Positions 26,735 to 34,644 of a stretch of DNA of 64,000 bases are shown here, piece by piece (position 1 is the stretch's first letter; the number at the start of each line of letters is the position of its first letter). A program made the position numbers and the translations under genes. Origin of the DNA: Oscillibacter hominis (lineage in GTDB: Bacteria; Bacillota; Clostridia; Oscillospirales; Oscillospiraceae); NCBI RefSeq assembly GCF_014334055.1, contig NZ_CP060490.1, forward strand, positions 868,001 to 932,000, read 5' to 3'. The notes beneath the pieces are model-generated. The model saw nothing but the letters and a program-made list of their open reading frames with translations. It was not told where the DNA came from and made no database searches.

Positions 26735-26771
26735 AAAAGGGCTCCGTGCAGATGCACGGGGCCCCTTTTTT
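26735..26771 (+). terminator. Terminator after the acyltransferase-like gene
   Basis: Stem GGGCTCCGTGC / GCACGGGGCCC with an A-run before and a six-T run after. Confidence 0.85.
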
Positions 26772-26921
26772 GACCGCAGGGGAGGGACAGGCCGTCGCAA
26801 AGGGGGCGTTAAGAGTCGCTAAGGCGCTGTAAAGGCAGTGCCAATAAGGCGCAAAACCCATTGCACATTCCGATGGAGCGGCTAAAATGAGAGCAGTAAA
26901 AATTGCAGGAGGGGTTTCATT

Positions 26922-27197
26922 ATGCAAGTTTCCAATCTGTTTGTATGCGTCATGGGCATGGGCGTCACCTTCATCGGCCTGATCTGCCTGATTTTCCTAA
27001 TCAATCTGCAAAGCCTGCTGTTCGGCAAGAAAGAGGAAGCGCCTGCCGCCGTCCCGGCCTCTGTTCCCCTTGCGCCGGTGCAGGAGGAAATCCCCAACCG
27101 GGGCGAGCTGATCGCCGCCATCTCCGCCGCGGTGGCGGAGGACATGGGCGTGGACGTTTCCGCCATCCGCATCCTTTCGTTGAAGAAGCTCAGCTGA
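26922..27197 (+). CDS. Orphan OadG-family protein (sodium-pump decarboxylase gamma subunit)
   Basis: A 91-residue protein with one N-terminal membrane helix (VCVMGMGVTFIGLICLIFLINL), a Pro/Ala-rich linker, and a short C-terminal region (EDMGVDVSAIRILSLKKL). This is the layout of OadG, which ties alpha and beta subunits of Na+-pumping oxaloacetate or methylmalonyl-CoA decarboxylases together. Neither partner is in the window. GGAGGGG precedes ATG 26922. Small OadG homologues next to unrelated genes are known, so its partner may be elsewhere on the chromosome. Confidence 0.75.
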   Translation: MQVSNLFVCVMGMGVTFIGLICLIFLINLQSLLFGKKEEAPAAVPASVPLAPVQEEIPNRGELIAAISAAVAEDMGVDVSAIRILSLKKLS

Positions 27198-27273
27198 GCA
27201 TTCTGCATAAGGGCGGCTCCGATGGAGAGGGGGGCCGCCTGCCGTCAGGTCGGGACAGTAGCCGTACCGAAGG

Positions 27274-27307
27274 AAAAAAGACTCATGCATCGGCATGAGT
27301 CTTTTTT
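27274..27307. terminator. Bidirectional terminator
   Basis: Perfect 15-bp stem AAAAAAGACTCATGC / GCATGAGTCTTTTTT with a four-base loop, between convergent genes. Confidence 0.9.
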
Positions 27308-27325
27308 GCTGTCCTGAAACTGCGA

Positions 27326-28231
27326 TCAGAGGTTCAAAGGCTCAAAGAGCACCCGGATGCGGCCGCCGCAGATCATGCCCAAGGTGGCTGCCGCGCCGTT
27401 GGAGAGGTCATAGGTGCGGATTTGGGGGCATGCGCTGCCGCAGAGCGAAGCAGCCTCCCGGATGGCGGCCGCCTCCACCGCGCCGCCGCCGATGGTGCCT
27501 GTGATGGAGCCGTCCGGGCCCACCAGCATCCGAGCGCCCGCGCCCCGTGGGGACGAGCCGGTCTTTTCCAACACCGTGGCCATCACCAGGGGGCCGTTCT
27601 GGGCCTTTAAGGCTTCTGAGATGGGCCGCTCCAGATAGTCCCGGGGGGAGGCGCGGAACACCTGGATGAGCTCCGCCGCAATGGACACTGCGATCTCCTC
27701 CGGCGTCTGGGCGCCGATGCGAAGCCCCACCGGGGAGTGGACGCCGGCGATCTCTTCCGGCGTGAAGCCGTCTTCACGCAGCCGCTGGGCAGTGGCGGCC
27801 ACCTTGCTGCGGCTGCCGATCATGCCCAGATAGCCGCAGCGCCGCCGCAGCAGCTGGCGCAGGCAGGCGTAGTCATCCTGATGGCCCCGGGTCAATATGA
27901 CGGCGTAGTCCCCGTCGCGGAAGGGAGGCAGCGGGTCAAAGGGGGCGCACAGCCGCCGGGCGTGGGGGAAGCGCTGCTCCGTCACGAATTCAGGCCGGTC
28001 GTCCTGCACGCTGACCCGCCAGTCCAGGGTGTGGAGCAGAGTACACAGTGCGGCGGAGACATGGCCGCCGCCCAAAAGGTGGACCTCCGGCTTGACGGAG
28101 AGCTCCTGGCAAAGGGCGCCGGGAAAGGGCGCATACCCCTTTTCCCCAGTGGCGGGATCGGTGTAGACGGAGCAGGTGCCCTGGGCGCTCAGGCGCTGGA
28201 TCAGGTCCAGATAAAAAAGACGTGGTTCCAT
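27326..28231 (-). CDS. XdhC/CoxI-family molybdenum-hydroxylase maturation protein
   Basis: A 301-residue protein of the group that inserts or sulfurates the molybdenum cofactor of xanthine-dehydrogenase-like enzymes. Two parts are seen. A Rossmann domain (VHLLGGGHVSAALCTLLH, then GYLGMIGSRSK) occupies about residues 50-195. The XdhC/CoxI domain (ATVLEKTGSSPRGAGARML, TGTIGGGAVEAA) occupies 210-300. Canonical XdhC has the reverse order. ATG 28231 matches the family start better than the frame's upstream part. The gene begins four bases after hyuA ends, so they are one operon. Its molybdenum-enzyme client is not in the window. Confidence 0.85.
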   Translation of the reverse strand: MEPRLFYLDLIQRLSAQGTCSVYTDPATGEKGYAPFPGALCQELSVKPEVHLLGGGHVSAALCTLLHTLDWRVSVQDDRPEFVTEQRFPHARRLCAPFDPLPPFRDGDYAVILTRGHQDDYACLRQLLRRRCGYLGMIGSRSKVAATAQRLREDGFTPEEIAGVHSPVGLRIGAQTPEEIAVSIAAELIQVFRASPRDYLERPISEALKAQNGPLVMATVLEKTGSSPRGAGARMLVGPDGSITGTIGGGAVEAAAIREAASLCGSACPQIRTYDLSNGAAATLGMICGGRIRVLFEPLNL

Positions 28232-28235
28232 GGCC

Positions 28236-29612
28236 TTAGAGGCTGTTCTTGCCCCGGGCGATATACCGGCCCTCCGGCTCCTCCGGGAGGACTTGGCCGC
28301 CGCGGACGGCAAGCTTGCCCCGGAGCCAGACCTGGGCCACGGAGCCGGAGGTCACAAAGCCCTCATAGGGGGAGTAGCCGGCGGCGCCGATCATGTCGTC
28401 GCCCCGGAGGACGTGGCTGGCTTTTGAGTCGTAGACCACGATGTCCGCGTCGCTGCCCGGGCGGAGGATGCCCTTGCGGGGATACATGCCGTAGAGCCGG
28501 GCCGGGTTTTCACTGAGCAGGCGGCACATCTGGGCCGGGCTGATCCGCTTCTGGGCAACGCCTGCGGTGTAGATCAGCTCGCCCCGGGTTTCCACGCCGG
28601 GCAGGCCGCCGGGGATCCTGGTGAAGTCATCCCGGCCGGCGTCCTTCTGCTCCAGGGTGAAGGAGCAGTGGTCCGTGGAGATGGTCTGGATTTCCTCGCG
28701 GCGCAGGGCGCGCCATAGGGCCTTCTGATCGGCCGGCGTCCGCAAGGGCGGCGCACAGACATACCGGGCGGCCGCGGAGTAGTCCGGCTGGAAGTAGACG
28801 GACTCGTCCAACAGCAGGTACTGGGGGCAGGTTTCCACATAGACGGTCTGGCCCCGCCTGCGGGCGCGCTCCACCTCCTGGAGGGCGGCCGCGTTGGTCA
28901 GGTGGACGATGACCACCGGGCAGTCGGCGGCCTGGGCGATGCGCAGCAGCCGGGCCACGGCCTCCGCCTCCAGATAGTCCGGCCGGGTCAGGGGATGGGA
29001 GGAAGGGGCCAGCTTTCCGGCGGCGGTGCGCTCGGCAATCATGGCGTCGATCACTCCGGCGTTTTCGCAGTGGACGCCGCAGATGCCGCCGTGGGTGCGG
29101 ATTTTTTTCAGGGCAAAGTACATGTCCCGGTCGCCGATCATCATGGCGGGGTAGGTCATATACAGTTTGAATGAAGAGATGCCGGCGGCAAACATATCGT
29201 CCACCTCGGCGCAGATGCCCTCGTTCCAGTCGTCGATGGTCATGTGGAAGCTGTAGTCGCAGAAGGTCCTGCCGTCGGCCTTTTCGTGCCACAGCTCCAG
29301 GGCGTGATGAAGGGACTCGCCCTTGTTGGGGCAGGCGAAGTCCACCACCGTGGTGGTGCCGCCCCGCAGGGCCGCCCGGCTGCCGGAGGTAAAGTTGTCG
29401 GCAGTGGTGGTGTTTGCCACATCCAGGTCGAAATGGGTATGGGCGTCGATGAAGCCGGGGAAGAGCAGCATCCCGGACACGTCGATCACCGCGGCACCGA
29501 TGGTGCTGAGGCCGCGCCCGATCTTGGCGATTTTTTCGTTTTCAATCAACAGGTCGGCCTTGCGCAGGCCCTGGCCGGTGACCAGGGTTCCCCCCTTAAA
29601 AAGAGTTTTCAT
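28236..29612 (-). CDS. hyuA: HyuA/dihydropyrimidinase-family hydantoinase
   Basis: Cyclic amidohydrolase of 458 residues. Motifs in order: DAHTHFDLDVA (metal His pair), SSFKLYMTYPAM (the Lys that is carboxylated to bridge the metals), GVHCEN, VIVHLTNAAA and STDHCSF (catalytic Asp). The fit is to D-phenylhydantoinase/HyuA and dihydropyrimidinase. In the purine gene set HyuA is thought to open a ring of a reduced uric-acid intermediate. ATG 29612 follows GGGAGCG. It is co-transcribed with the XdhC-like gene. Exact ring substrate is not shown by sequence. Confidence 0.92.
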   Translation of the reverse strand: MKTLFKGGTLVTGQGLRKADLLIENEKIAKIGRGLSTIGAAVIDVSGMLLFPGFIDAHTHFDLDVANTTTADNFTSGSRAALRGGTTTVVDFACPNKGESLHHALELWHEKADGRTFCDYSFHMTIDDWNEGICAEVDDMFAAGISSFKLYMTYPAMMIGDRDMYFALKKIRTHGGICGVHCENAGVIDAMIAERTAAGKLAPSSHPLTRPDYLEAEAVARLLRIAQAADCPVVIVHLTNAAALQEVERARRRGQTVYVETCPQYLLLDESVYFQPDYSAAARYVCAPPLRTPADQKALWRALRREEIQTISTDHCSFTLEQKDAGRDDFTRIPGGLPGVETRGELIYTAGVAQKRISPAQMCRLLSENPARLYGMYPRKGILRPGSDADIVVYDSKASHVLRGDDMIGAAGYSPYEGFVTSGSVAQVWLRGKLAVRGGQVLPEEPEGRYIARGKNSL

Positions 29613-29848
29613 CGAATCGCTCCCTTTTTCATTTTATTGGTATCAGCATAGCACAGTCTCAGCGGGATTTCCACCGGAAGGAGAGAAAAAGCGTGTCTTC
29701 TTCAAAAGATGGCTCTGCCCAAAGCAATGCAGCCTTTGGTTAGAACGGAAAATTTTACACAATTGGGCTTTCTTTTTTCGGCAAAACTGATATACTGATG
29801 CGTAAGAAGGATACGCGTGCGTATTCAAAATTTTGGAGGAGGTAAAAT

Positions 29849-32029
29849 ATGAAGAATATGCGAAAGAGCATGTCTCTGCTTCTGGCGGTCGTAATGGCAC
29901 TGAGCCTGACGGTCACCAGCTTTGCGGCGGACACCACCACATCGGTGGCAAAGGGCGATATCGTGGTGCTGTACACCAACGACGTCCACTGCGGCGTGGA
30001 CGACAACATCGGCTATGCCGGGCTGGCCGCATACCGCAACGACATGAAAAAGGCCACGGAGTATGTGACGCTGGTGGATGCCGGCGACGCAATCCAGGGC
30101 GCTGCGCTGGGCACGCTCTCCAAGGGAGAATACCCGGTGCAGATCATGAACGAGGTGGGCTATGACGTTGCCGTTCCCGGCAACCATGAGTTCGACTACG
30201 GCATGGAGCAGTTCCTCTCCCTGGCCAAGGAACTGAAATCCGGTTATGTCTGCTGCAACTTCATGGATTTGAGAACCAACAAGACCGTGTTTGATGCCTA
30301 CAAGATCATCACCTATGGCGACACCAAGGTGGCCTATGTGGGCATCGACACCCCTGAGGCAATCTCCAAGTCCACCCCCACCTATTTCCAGGACAGCAAG
30401 GGCGAATACATCTACGGCTTCTGCCAGGGCAACGATGGCAAGGACCTCTACAAGGCGGTCCAGACCGCCATTGACGCGGCCAAGGCCGACGGCGCGGACT
30501 ATGTGATCGCAGTGGGCCACTGCGGCATTGACGAGCAGAGCGCACCCTGGCGTTCCACCGACATCATCAAGAACGTCTCCGGCCTGACCGCCTTCATCGA
30601 CGGCCATTCCCACAGCACCATTGCCTCCGACAAGGTGGCGGACAAGGACGGCAAGAGCGTGCTGCTCACCTCCACCGGAACCAAGCTGGCCGCTGTCGGA
30701 AAGCTGGTCATCAAGAGCAGCGGCGCGGTCACCACCGGGCTGGTCACCGATTACACCACCAAGGACGAGACCGTCAAGGCCTATGTGGACAAGATCAAGG
30801 CTCAGAATGACGCGCTGCTGAAAAAAGTGGTTGCCAGAACCGACGTCACGCTGACCACCCTGGGCGCCGACGGCCAGCGGGCCGTCCGCAGCGCTGAGAC
30901 CAATCTGGGTGATTTGTGCGCAGACGCATATCGGGCCATCGCCGGCTCTGATGTGGCCATTGTCAACGGCGGAGGCATCCGCGCCGACATCCCCGCCGGT
31001 GATATCACCTATGAGCAGATCATCGCGGTCCACCCCTATGGAAACGCCCTTTGCGTGGTGGAGGCCACGGGCCAGGAGATCCTGGACGCGCTGGAGATGT
31101 CCTCCCGCAGCTGCCCTGGTGAAAACGGCGGTTTCCTTCAGGTCTCCGGCATCACCTATACCATTGACACCACCGTCGCCTCCTCCGTCAAAGTGGACGA
31201 CAACAAAATGTTTGTCAGCGTGGACGGCCCCTACCGGGTGAAGAACGTGGAGATCAACGGCAAGCCCATTGACCTCGCAAAGACCTACACCGTGGCGTCC
31301 CACGACTATATGCTCAAGAGCGCCGGCGACGGCATCAACATGTTCCAGAACAACAAGCTCATTCAGGACTGCGTGATGCTGGACAACCAGGTGCTGATCA
31401 CCTATATCACCGAGAACCTGAAGGGCACCGTGCCCGCCTCCTACGCCAAGCCCCAGGGCCGGATCGCAGTGATCCGCGAGCCTTTTGCCGACGTGGTGGA
31501 GAGCGACTGGTACTATACCGGCGTGGTATACGCCTATGAAAACGGCCTCTTCTCCGGCGTGACCGCAAGCAGCTTTGCCCCCAAGGCCACCATGACCCGG
31601 GGCCAGCTGGTCACCGTGCTGTGGCGCATGGCGGGCAAGCCTGAGGCAACCGCCGCCGGATTCACCGATGTGGCTGCCGACTCCGTTTACGCCGCGGCCA
31701 TCAACTGGGCCTATGCCAACAAGATCACCAGCGGCTACACCGAGACCACCTTCAACCCCAACAAGGCCATCACCCGTGAACAGTTTGCCACCATCCTCAT
31801 GAACTATGCCAAGTACATGAAGTACGACGTCACGGCCGGCGGCAACGCTATCAAGGAGTATACCGACTATCCCACCATCTCCGCCTTTGCAGGCGAGGCC
31901 ATGAACTGGGCCAATGCGGCGCAGCTCATCAACGGTTACGACGACAACACCATCCGGCCTCAGGGCACTGCAACCCGCGGCCAGGTGGCTGTCATCCTGC
32001 AGCGCTTCTGTACCACTGTGGCCGCCTGA
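29849..32029 (+). CDS. S-layer-anchored 5'-nucleotidase / UDP-sugar hydrolase
   Basis: A secreted 726-residue enzyme. The signal peptide MKNMRKSMSLLLAVVMALSL ends near SFA. A metallophosphatase domain follows (LYTNDVHCGVDD, DAGDAIQGA, GNHEFDYG, GHCGIDE, DGHSHSTI). The 5'-nucleotidase C-terminal domain has NGGGIRADIPAGDITYEQ. From about residue 545, three SLH repeats (ADVVESDWYYTGVVYAYENG; FTDVAADSVYAAAINWA; TISAFAGEAMNWANAAQL) anchor it to the cell wall. It would strip phosphate from external nucleotides, giving nucleosides for the Nup importer. GGAGGAGG precedes ATG 29849. No strong promoter was found in 29613-29848. Confidence 0.93.
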   Translation: MKNMRKSMSLLLAVVMALSLTVTSFAADTTTSVAKGDIVVLYTNDVHCGVDDNIGYAGLAAYRNDMKKATEYVTLVDAGDAIQGAALGTLSKGEYPVQIMNEVGYDVAVPGNHEFDYGMEQFLSLAKELKSGYVCCNFMDLRTNKTVFDAYKIITYGDTKVAYVGIDTPEAISKSTPTYFQDSKGEYIYGFCQGNDGKDLYKAVQTAIDAAKADGADYVIAVGHCGIDEQSAPWRSTDIIKNVSGLTAFIDGHSHSTIASDKVADKDGKSVLLTSTGTKLAAVGKLVIKSSGAVTTGLVTDYTTKDETVKAYVDKIKAQNDALLKKVVARTDVTLTTLGADGQRAVRSAETNLGDLCADAYRAIAGSDVAIVNGGGIRADIPAGDITYEQIIAVHPYGNALCVVEATGQEILDALEMSSRSCPGENGGFLQVSGITYTIDTTVASSVKVDDNKMFVSVDGPYRVKNVEINGKPIDLAKTYTVASHDYMLKSAGDGINMFQNNKLIQDCVMLDNQVLITYITENLKGTVPASYAKPQGRIAVIREPFADVVESDWYYTGVVYAYENGLFSGVTASSFAPKATMTRGQLVTVLWRMAGKPEATAAGFTDVAADSVYAAAINWAYANKITSGYTETTFNPNKAITREQFATILMNYAKYMKYDVTAGGNAIKEYTDYPTISAFAGEAMNWANAAQLINGYDDNTIRPQGTATRGQVAVILQRFCTTVAA

Positions 32030-32060
32030 TCGAAAAAATCAGCGATCCCCACTATACGAG

Positions 32061-32097
32061 GAGCCTCACACCGCCTGAAAAGGGCGGTGTGAGGCTC
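32061..32097 (+). terminator. Hairpin after the 5'-nucleotidase
   Basis: Perfect 15-bp stem GAGCCTCACACCGCC / GGCGGTGTGAGGCTC with a seven-base loop, then a short T-rich tail. Confidence 0.75.
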
Positions 32098-32208
32098 TTA
32101 TCGAGGAAGAAAGGTGCTGTCGACGCGTCCGGCCTTTCACACTTGATTCCTGATGGGCGGAGGGATACAATGGGGGTATCATCATCTGACACGGGAGGAA
32201 CGCAACAA

Positions 32209-32607
32209 ATGAAAATCGCAGTCACTTATGAAAACAGCCAGGTGTTTCAGCACTTCGGCCACAGTGAGCAGTTCAAAGTATACGAGGTGGAAAACGGCGC
32301 GGTGGTCAGCCAGGAGGTGGTGAGCGCGGAGGGCAGCGGCCATGGCGCCCTTGCTGGATTGCTGTCTGAGCTCCATGTGGACACCCTCCTCTGCGGCGGC
32401 ATCGGCGCCGGAGCCCAGAACGCCCTGGCCCAGGCGGGGATCCGGCTCTACGGAGGCGTAAGCGGAAACGCGGATGAGGCGGTTCAATCCCTTTTGAACG
32501 GGACGCTCCGCTTTGACGCCAATGTGCACTGCGACCACCATCATGAGGAGGGTCATGACTGCGGCCACCAGTGTGGGGAGGAGAAGCACGGCTGCTCCGG
32601 CAACTGA
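32209..32607 (+). CDS. NifX/NifB-type iron-molybdenum-cofactor domain protein with metal-binding tail
   Basis: A 132-residue protein. Residues 1-105 form a dinitrogenase iron-molybdenum cofactor-binding fold (MKIAVTYENSQVFQHFGHSEQFKVYEVE, then GGIGAGAQNALAQAGI). The C-terminal 25 residues are a run of His, Cys and Glu (CDHHHEEGHDCGHQCGEEKHGC) that could bind several metal ions. ATG 32209 follows GGGAGGA. The longer frame from 32089 is non-homologous and rejected. No nitrogenase genes are here; such orphans are common in clostridia. A role in iron-sulfur or molybdenum handling is possible but not shown. Confidence 0.85.
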   Translation: MKIAVTYENSQVFQHFGHSEQFKVYEVENGAVVSQEVVSAEGSGHGALAGLLSELHVDTLLCGGIGAGAQNALAQAGIRLYGGVSGNADEAVQSLLNGTLRFDANVHCDHHHEEGHDCGHQCGEEKHGCSGN

Positions 32608-32661
32608 TCTCTTTGCAAATTGGATAGAGCCTGTATCCGCTCCGGCAGCAGACACAATCCC

Positions 32662-32696
32662 AAAAGGCAGTACGGCTCAAAGCCGTACTGCCTTTT
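32662..32696. terminator. Bidirectional terminator
   Basis: Perfect 16-bp stem AAAAGGCAGTACGGCT / AGCCGTACTGCCTTTT with a three-base loop, between convergent genes. Confidence 0.9.
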
Positions 32697-32725
32697 GAAG
32701 TGCATGGGGGAATTTATGCGGCGTC

Positions 32726-33850
32726 TCAGGCAAGGGTCAGGTCGCCGTCTTTGACCCAGCCCAGCTTCCGGCAGCCCAGGTTGATCAGCGGGCAGAGAAG
32801 GGCCGGGAGGAGGAAGCAGATCCAGACCAATCCGGCCCAATCCCAGGCGCCGGGGACAATGGCGGCGGCACCCTTGGAGAGGGCCTCCGCGCTGGGGGCG
32901 ACCCAGCCAGTCCACACGCCGATCTGCCCCACCAGTCCGCAGGTCCCCATGCCGGAGGAGATGGGGGAGCCATTCATCTGCATGTGGAACAAACAGGTGG
33001 CAATGGGGCCGGTGATGGCGGAGGTAAGGGTGGGCGCAATCCAGATGCGTGGATTGCGCACGATGTTGGGCATCTGGAGCATGGAGGTGCCCAACCCCTG
33101 GGAGACCAGCCCGCCCCAGCGGTTTTCCCGGAAGCTCATGACCGCAAATCCCACCATCTGGGCACAGCAGCCCGCCACGGCGGCGCCTCCAGCCAATCCC
33201 ACCAGCTGGAAGGAGGCGCAGATGGCGGCGGAGGAGATGGGCAGCGTCAGGGCCACGCCCACGGTCACCGAGACCAAAACACCCATCCAAAACGGCTGCA
33301 GGTCCGTGGCCCACATGATAAAATTGCCAATGGACATGGCTGCTTTGCCAATGGCCGGCGCCCACCAGGCGGAGAGCGCCACGCCCACGCCGATGGTCAC
33401 AAGGGGCGTGACCAGGATGTCCACCTTGGTCTCCTTGGAGACCGCCTTGCCCACCTCAGCGGCGATGATCGCCACAAAGAGCACTGCGAGCGGGCCGCCC
33501 GCGCCGCCCAGGGCATTTGCGGAAAAGCCCACCGTAATGAGGGAGAAGAGGACCAGCGGCGGGCAGTGGAGAGCGTATCCAATGGCGGCCGCCATGGCCG
33601 GACCGCTCATGGCGGAGGCCAGTCCGCCCACCGTATAGGAGATGGCGTGGTCGCCGCTGCCAAGGGTGGCCACGGTGCGGCTCAGCCATTCGATGTGGAA
33701 CTGGGTGCCCACGGTGTTGATGATGGTGCCGATGAGCAGCGAGCAAAACAGCCCCTGCGCCATGGCGCCCAGGGCGTCGATGCCATAGCGGCGGGCGGAG
33801 AGGACGATGTCTTTCCGCTTTAAAAATGCTTTAAATTTCTCCATGTACAT
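32726..33850 (-). CDS. EIIC-like membrane transporter next to niaR
   Basis: A 374-residue membrane protein with about ten hydrophobic segments, annotated in related genomes as a PTS EIIC-type sugar transporter (PTS_EIIC_2 group). Typical strings are GLASAMSGPAMAAAIGYAL and GLGTSMLQMPNIVRNPRIW. No EIIA, EIIB or HPr gene is nearby, so classical phosphotransfer transport is doubtful. It lies directly downstream of a NiaR-type regulator, with its own promoter inside a 44-bp palindrome. A NAD-precursor transport role is an inference from that context. ATG 33850 (MYMEK) and ATG 33844 (MEK) are both plausible. Confidence 0.8.
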   Translation of the reverse strand: MYMEKFKAFLKRKDIVLSARRYGIDALGAMAQGLFCSLLIGTIINTVGTQFHIEWLSRTVATLGSGDHAISYTVGGLASAMSGPAMAAAIGYALHCPPLVLFSLITVGFSANALGGAGGPLAVLFVAIIAAEVGKAVSKETKVDILVTPLVTIGVGVALSAWWAPAIGKAAMSIGNFIMWATDLQPFWMGVLVSVTVGVALTLPISSAAICASFQLVGLAGGAAVAGCCAQMVGFAVMSFRENRWGGLVSQGLGTSMLQMPNIVRNPRIWIAPTLTSAITGPIATCLFHMQMNGSPISSGMGTCGLVGQIGVWTGWVAPSAEALSKGAAAIVPGAWDWAGLVWICFLLPALLCPLINLGCRKLGWVKDGDLTLA

Positions 33851-33865
33851 TCCCTGCTTCCTGAA

Positions 33866-33909
33866 AGAATAGTCAGGACATATGTCTTGACACATGTCCT
33901 GACTATTCT
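33866..33909. promoter_or_regulatory. 44-bp near-perfect palindrome, candidate repressor operator
   Basis: Each 22-base half begins AGAATAGTCAGGACAT; 20 of 22 positions match between halves. The inner part reads GACATATGTC-TT-GACACATGTC. It overlaps the -10 box of the transporter promoter and ends 16 bp before ATG 33850. Confidence 0.8.
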
Positions 33910-33933
33910 ACTTGACGCGGATTTGATTGTCAA
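33905..33933 (-). promoter_or_regulatory. Promoter of the EIIC-like transporter
   Basis: Minus strand: TTGACA, 17 bp, TAGAAT. The -10 box is the outer edge of the palindrome, so a bound repressor would cover it. Confidence 0.75.
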
Positions 33934-33936
33934 TCC

Positions 33937-34449
33937 TCAATTGGACAAAAGAATGCCTTCCCTGTCCAGGGCCTCCAGCACCCGCTGGCAGGCGCCTTCG
34001 TCCGGGCAGGCAATGGTGTGGAGGTGGATGCCGTCGGTGAGGGCGCTGAGCGGCATGGCCTCGGAGGAGCTGACCCGCTGGAGGAACTGCTCCACCTCAT
34101 ACCGGCTGGTGATCTGAAGCGGGCCGGTGAGCTGGCCGTAGACAGGATGTTCCACGATTACATCCACCACGGTGCAGCCCTGGTCCACAATGGCGCAGAG
34201 CTCGGAGCGCATCTGCTCCGCGCTGTGACGGCAGGCGATCTTCCGGATCAGACGGTCCGTTGCCGGCAATATGACATAGCCCCGGGGAGTGGCGCAGATC
34301 TCCACCCCCGCGGCCCGCAGCAGGGCAATGTCCCCCACAATGATCTGACGGCTGACGGAAAAGCGATCCGCCAGGGAGGAGGCACTGACGGGGCCGCTGG
34401 AGCGCTGCAGAAACTGGTGCAGCTTGGTTCGGCGCTCTTCGGCATGCAA
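33937..34449 (-). CDS. niaR: NiaR-type transcriptional repressor (HTH plus 3H domain)
   Basis: A 170-residue regulator. The N-terminal winged helix (TKLHQFLQRSSGPVSASSLADRFSVSRQIIVGDIALLRAAG) is followed by a 3H domain with its conserved His residues: VEHPVYGQL, LHTIACP and ACRHSAEQM. This is the architecture of NiaR, the niacin-responsive repressor of NAD synthesis and uptake genes. The start is uncertain: GTG 34458 overlaps its AAAGGAAG site, so TTG 34449 at eight bases is preferred. The gene precedes the EIIC-like transporter on the same strand. Confidence 0.88.
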   Translation of the reverse strand: MHAEERRTKLHQFLQRSSGPVSASSLADRFSVSRQIIVGDIALLRAAGVEICATPRGYVILPATDRLIRKIACRHSAEQMRSELCAIVDQGCTVVDVIVEHPVYGQLTGPLQITSRYEVEQFLQRVSSSEAMPLSALTDGIHLHTIACPDEGACQRVLEALDREGILLSN

Positions 34450-34565
34450 TGCAATCACTTCCTTTTACCCATAGGATAGCATGGACCCGGCCGGATTGCA
34501 ATTCCTTGTTGATTGGATGAAAGGGAGCTTCTTTTGGAAGCTTCTTTTCTTTTCAGGAAAACTGT

Positions 34566-34573
34566 GGTATACT
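34566..34573 (+). promoter_or_regulatory. Extended -10 promoter of the second ABC-F gene
   Basis: TGTGG-TATACT, the same extended -10 string found before two other genes in the window. No good -35 box is seen. Confidence 0.5.
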
Positions 34574-34644
34574 ATAACCCAATTTGTCTGCAGGCCGCCT
34601 GAGGCGGCTGCGGTTCAATTTTGTATGAGGAGAAGGAGCACAAC

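Noticed and set aside
32726..33850. Calling the EIIC-like protein part of a normal sugar PTS
   Set aside because: No EIIA, EIIB or HPr gene is near, and the gene is linked to niaR and an operator instead.
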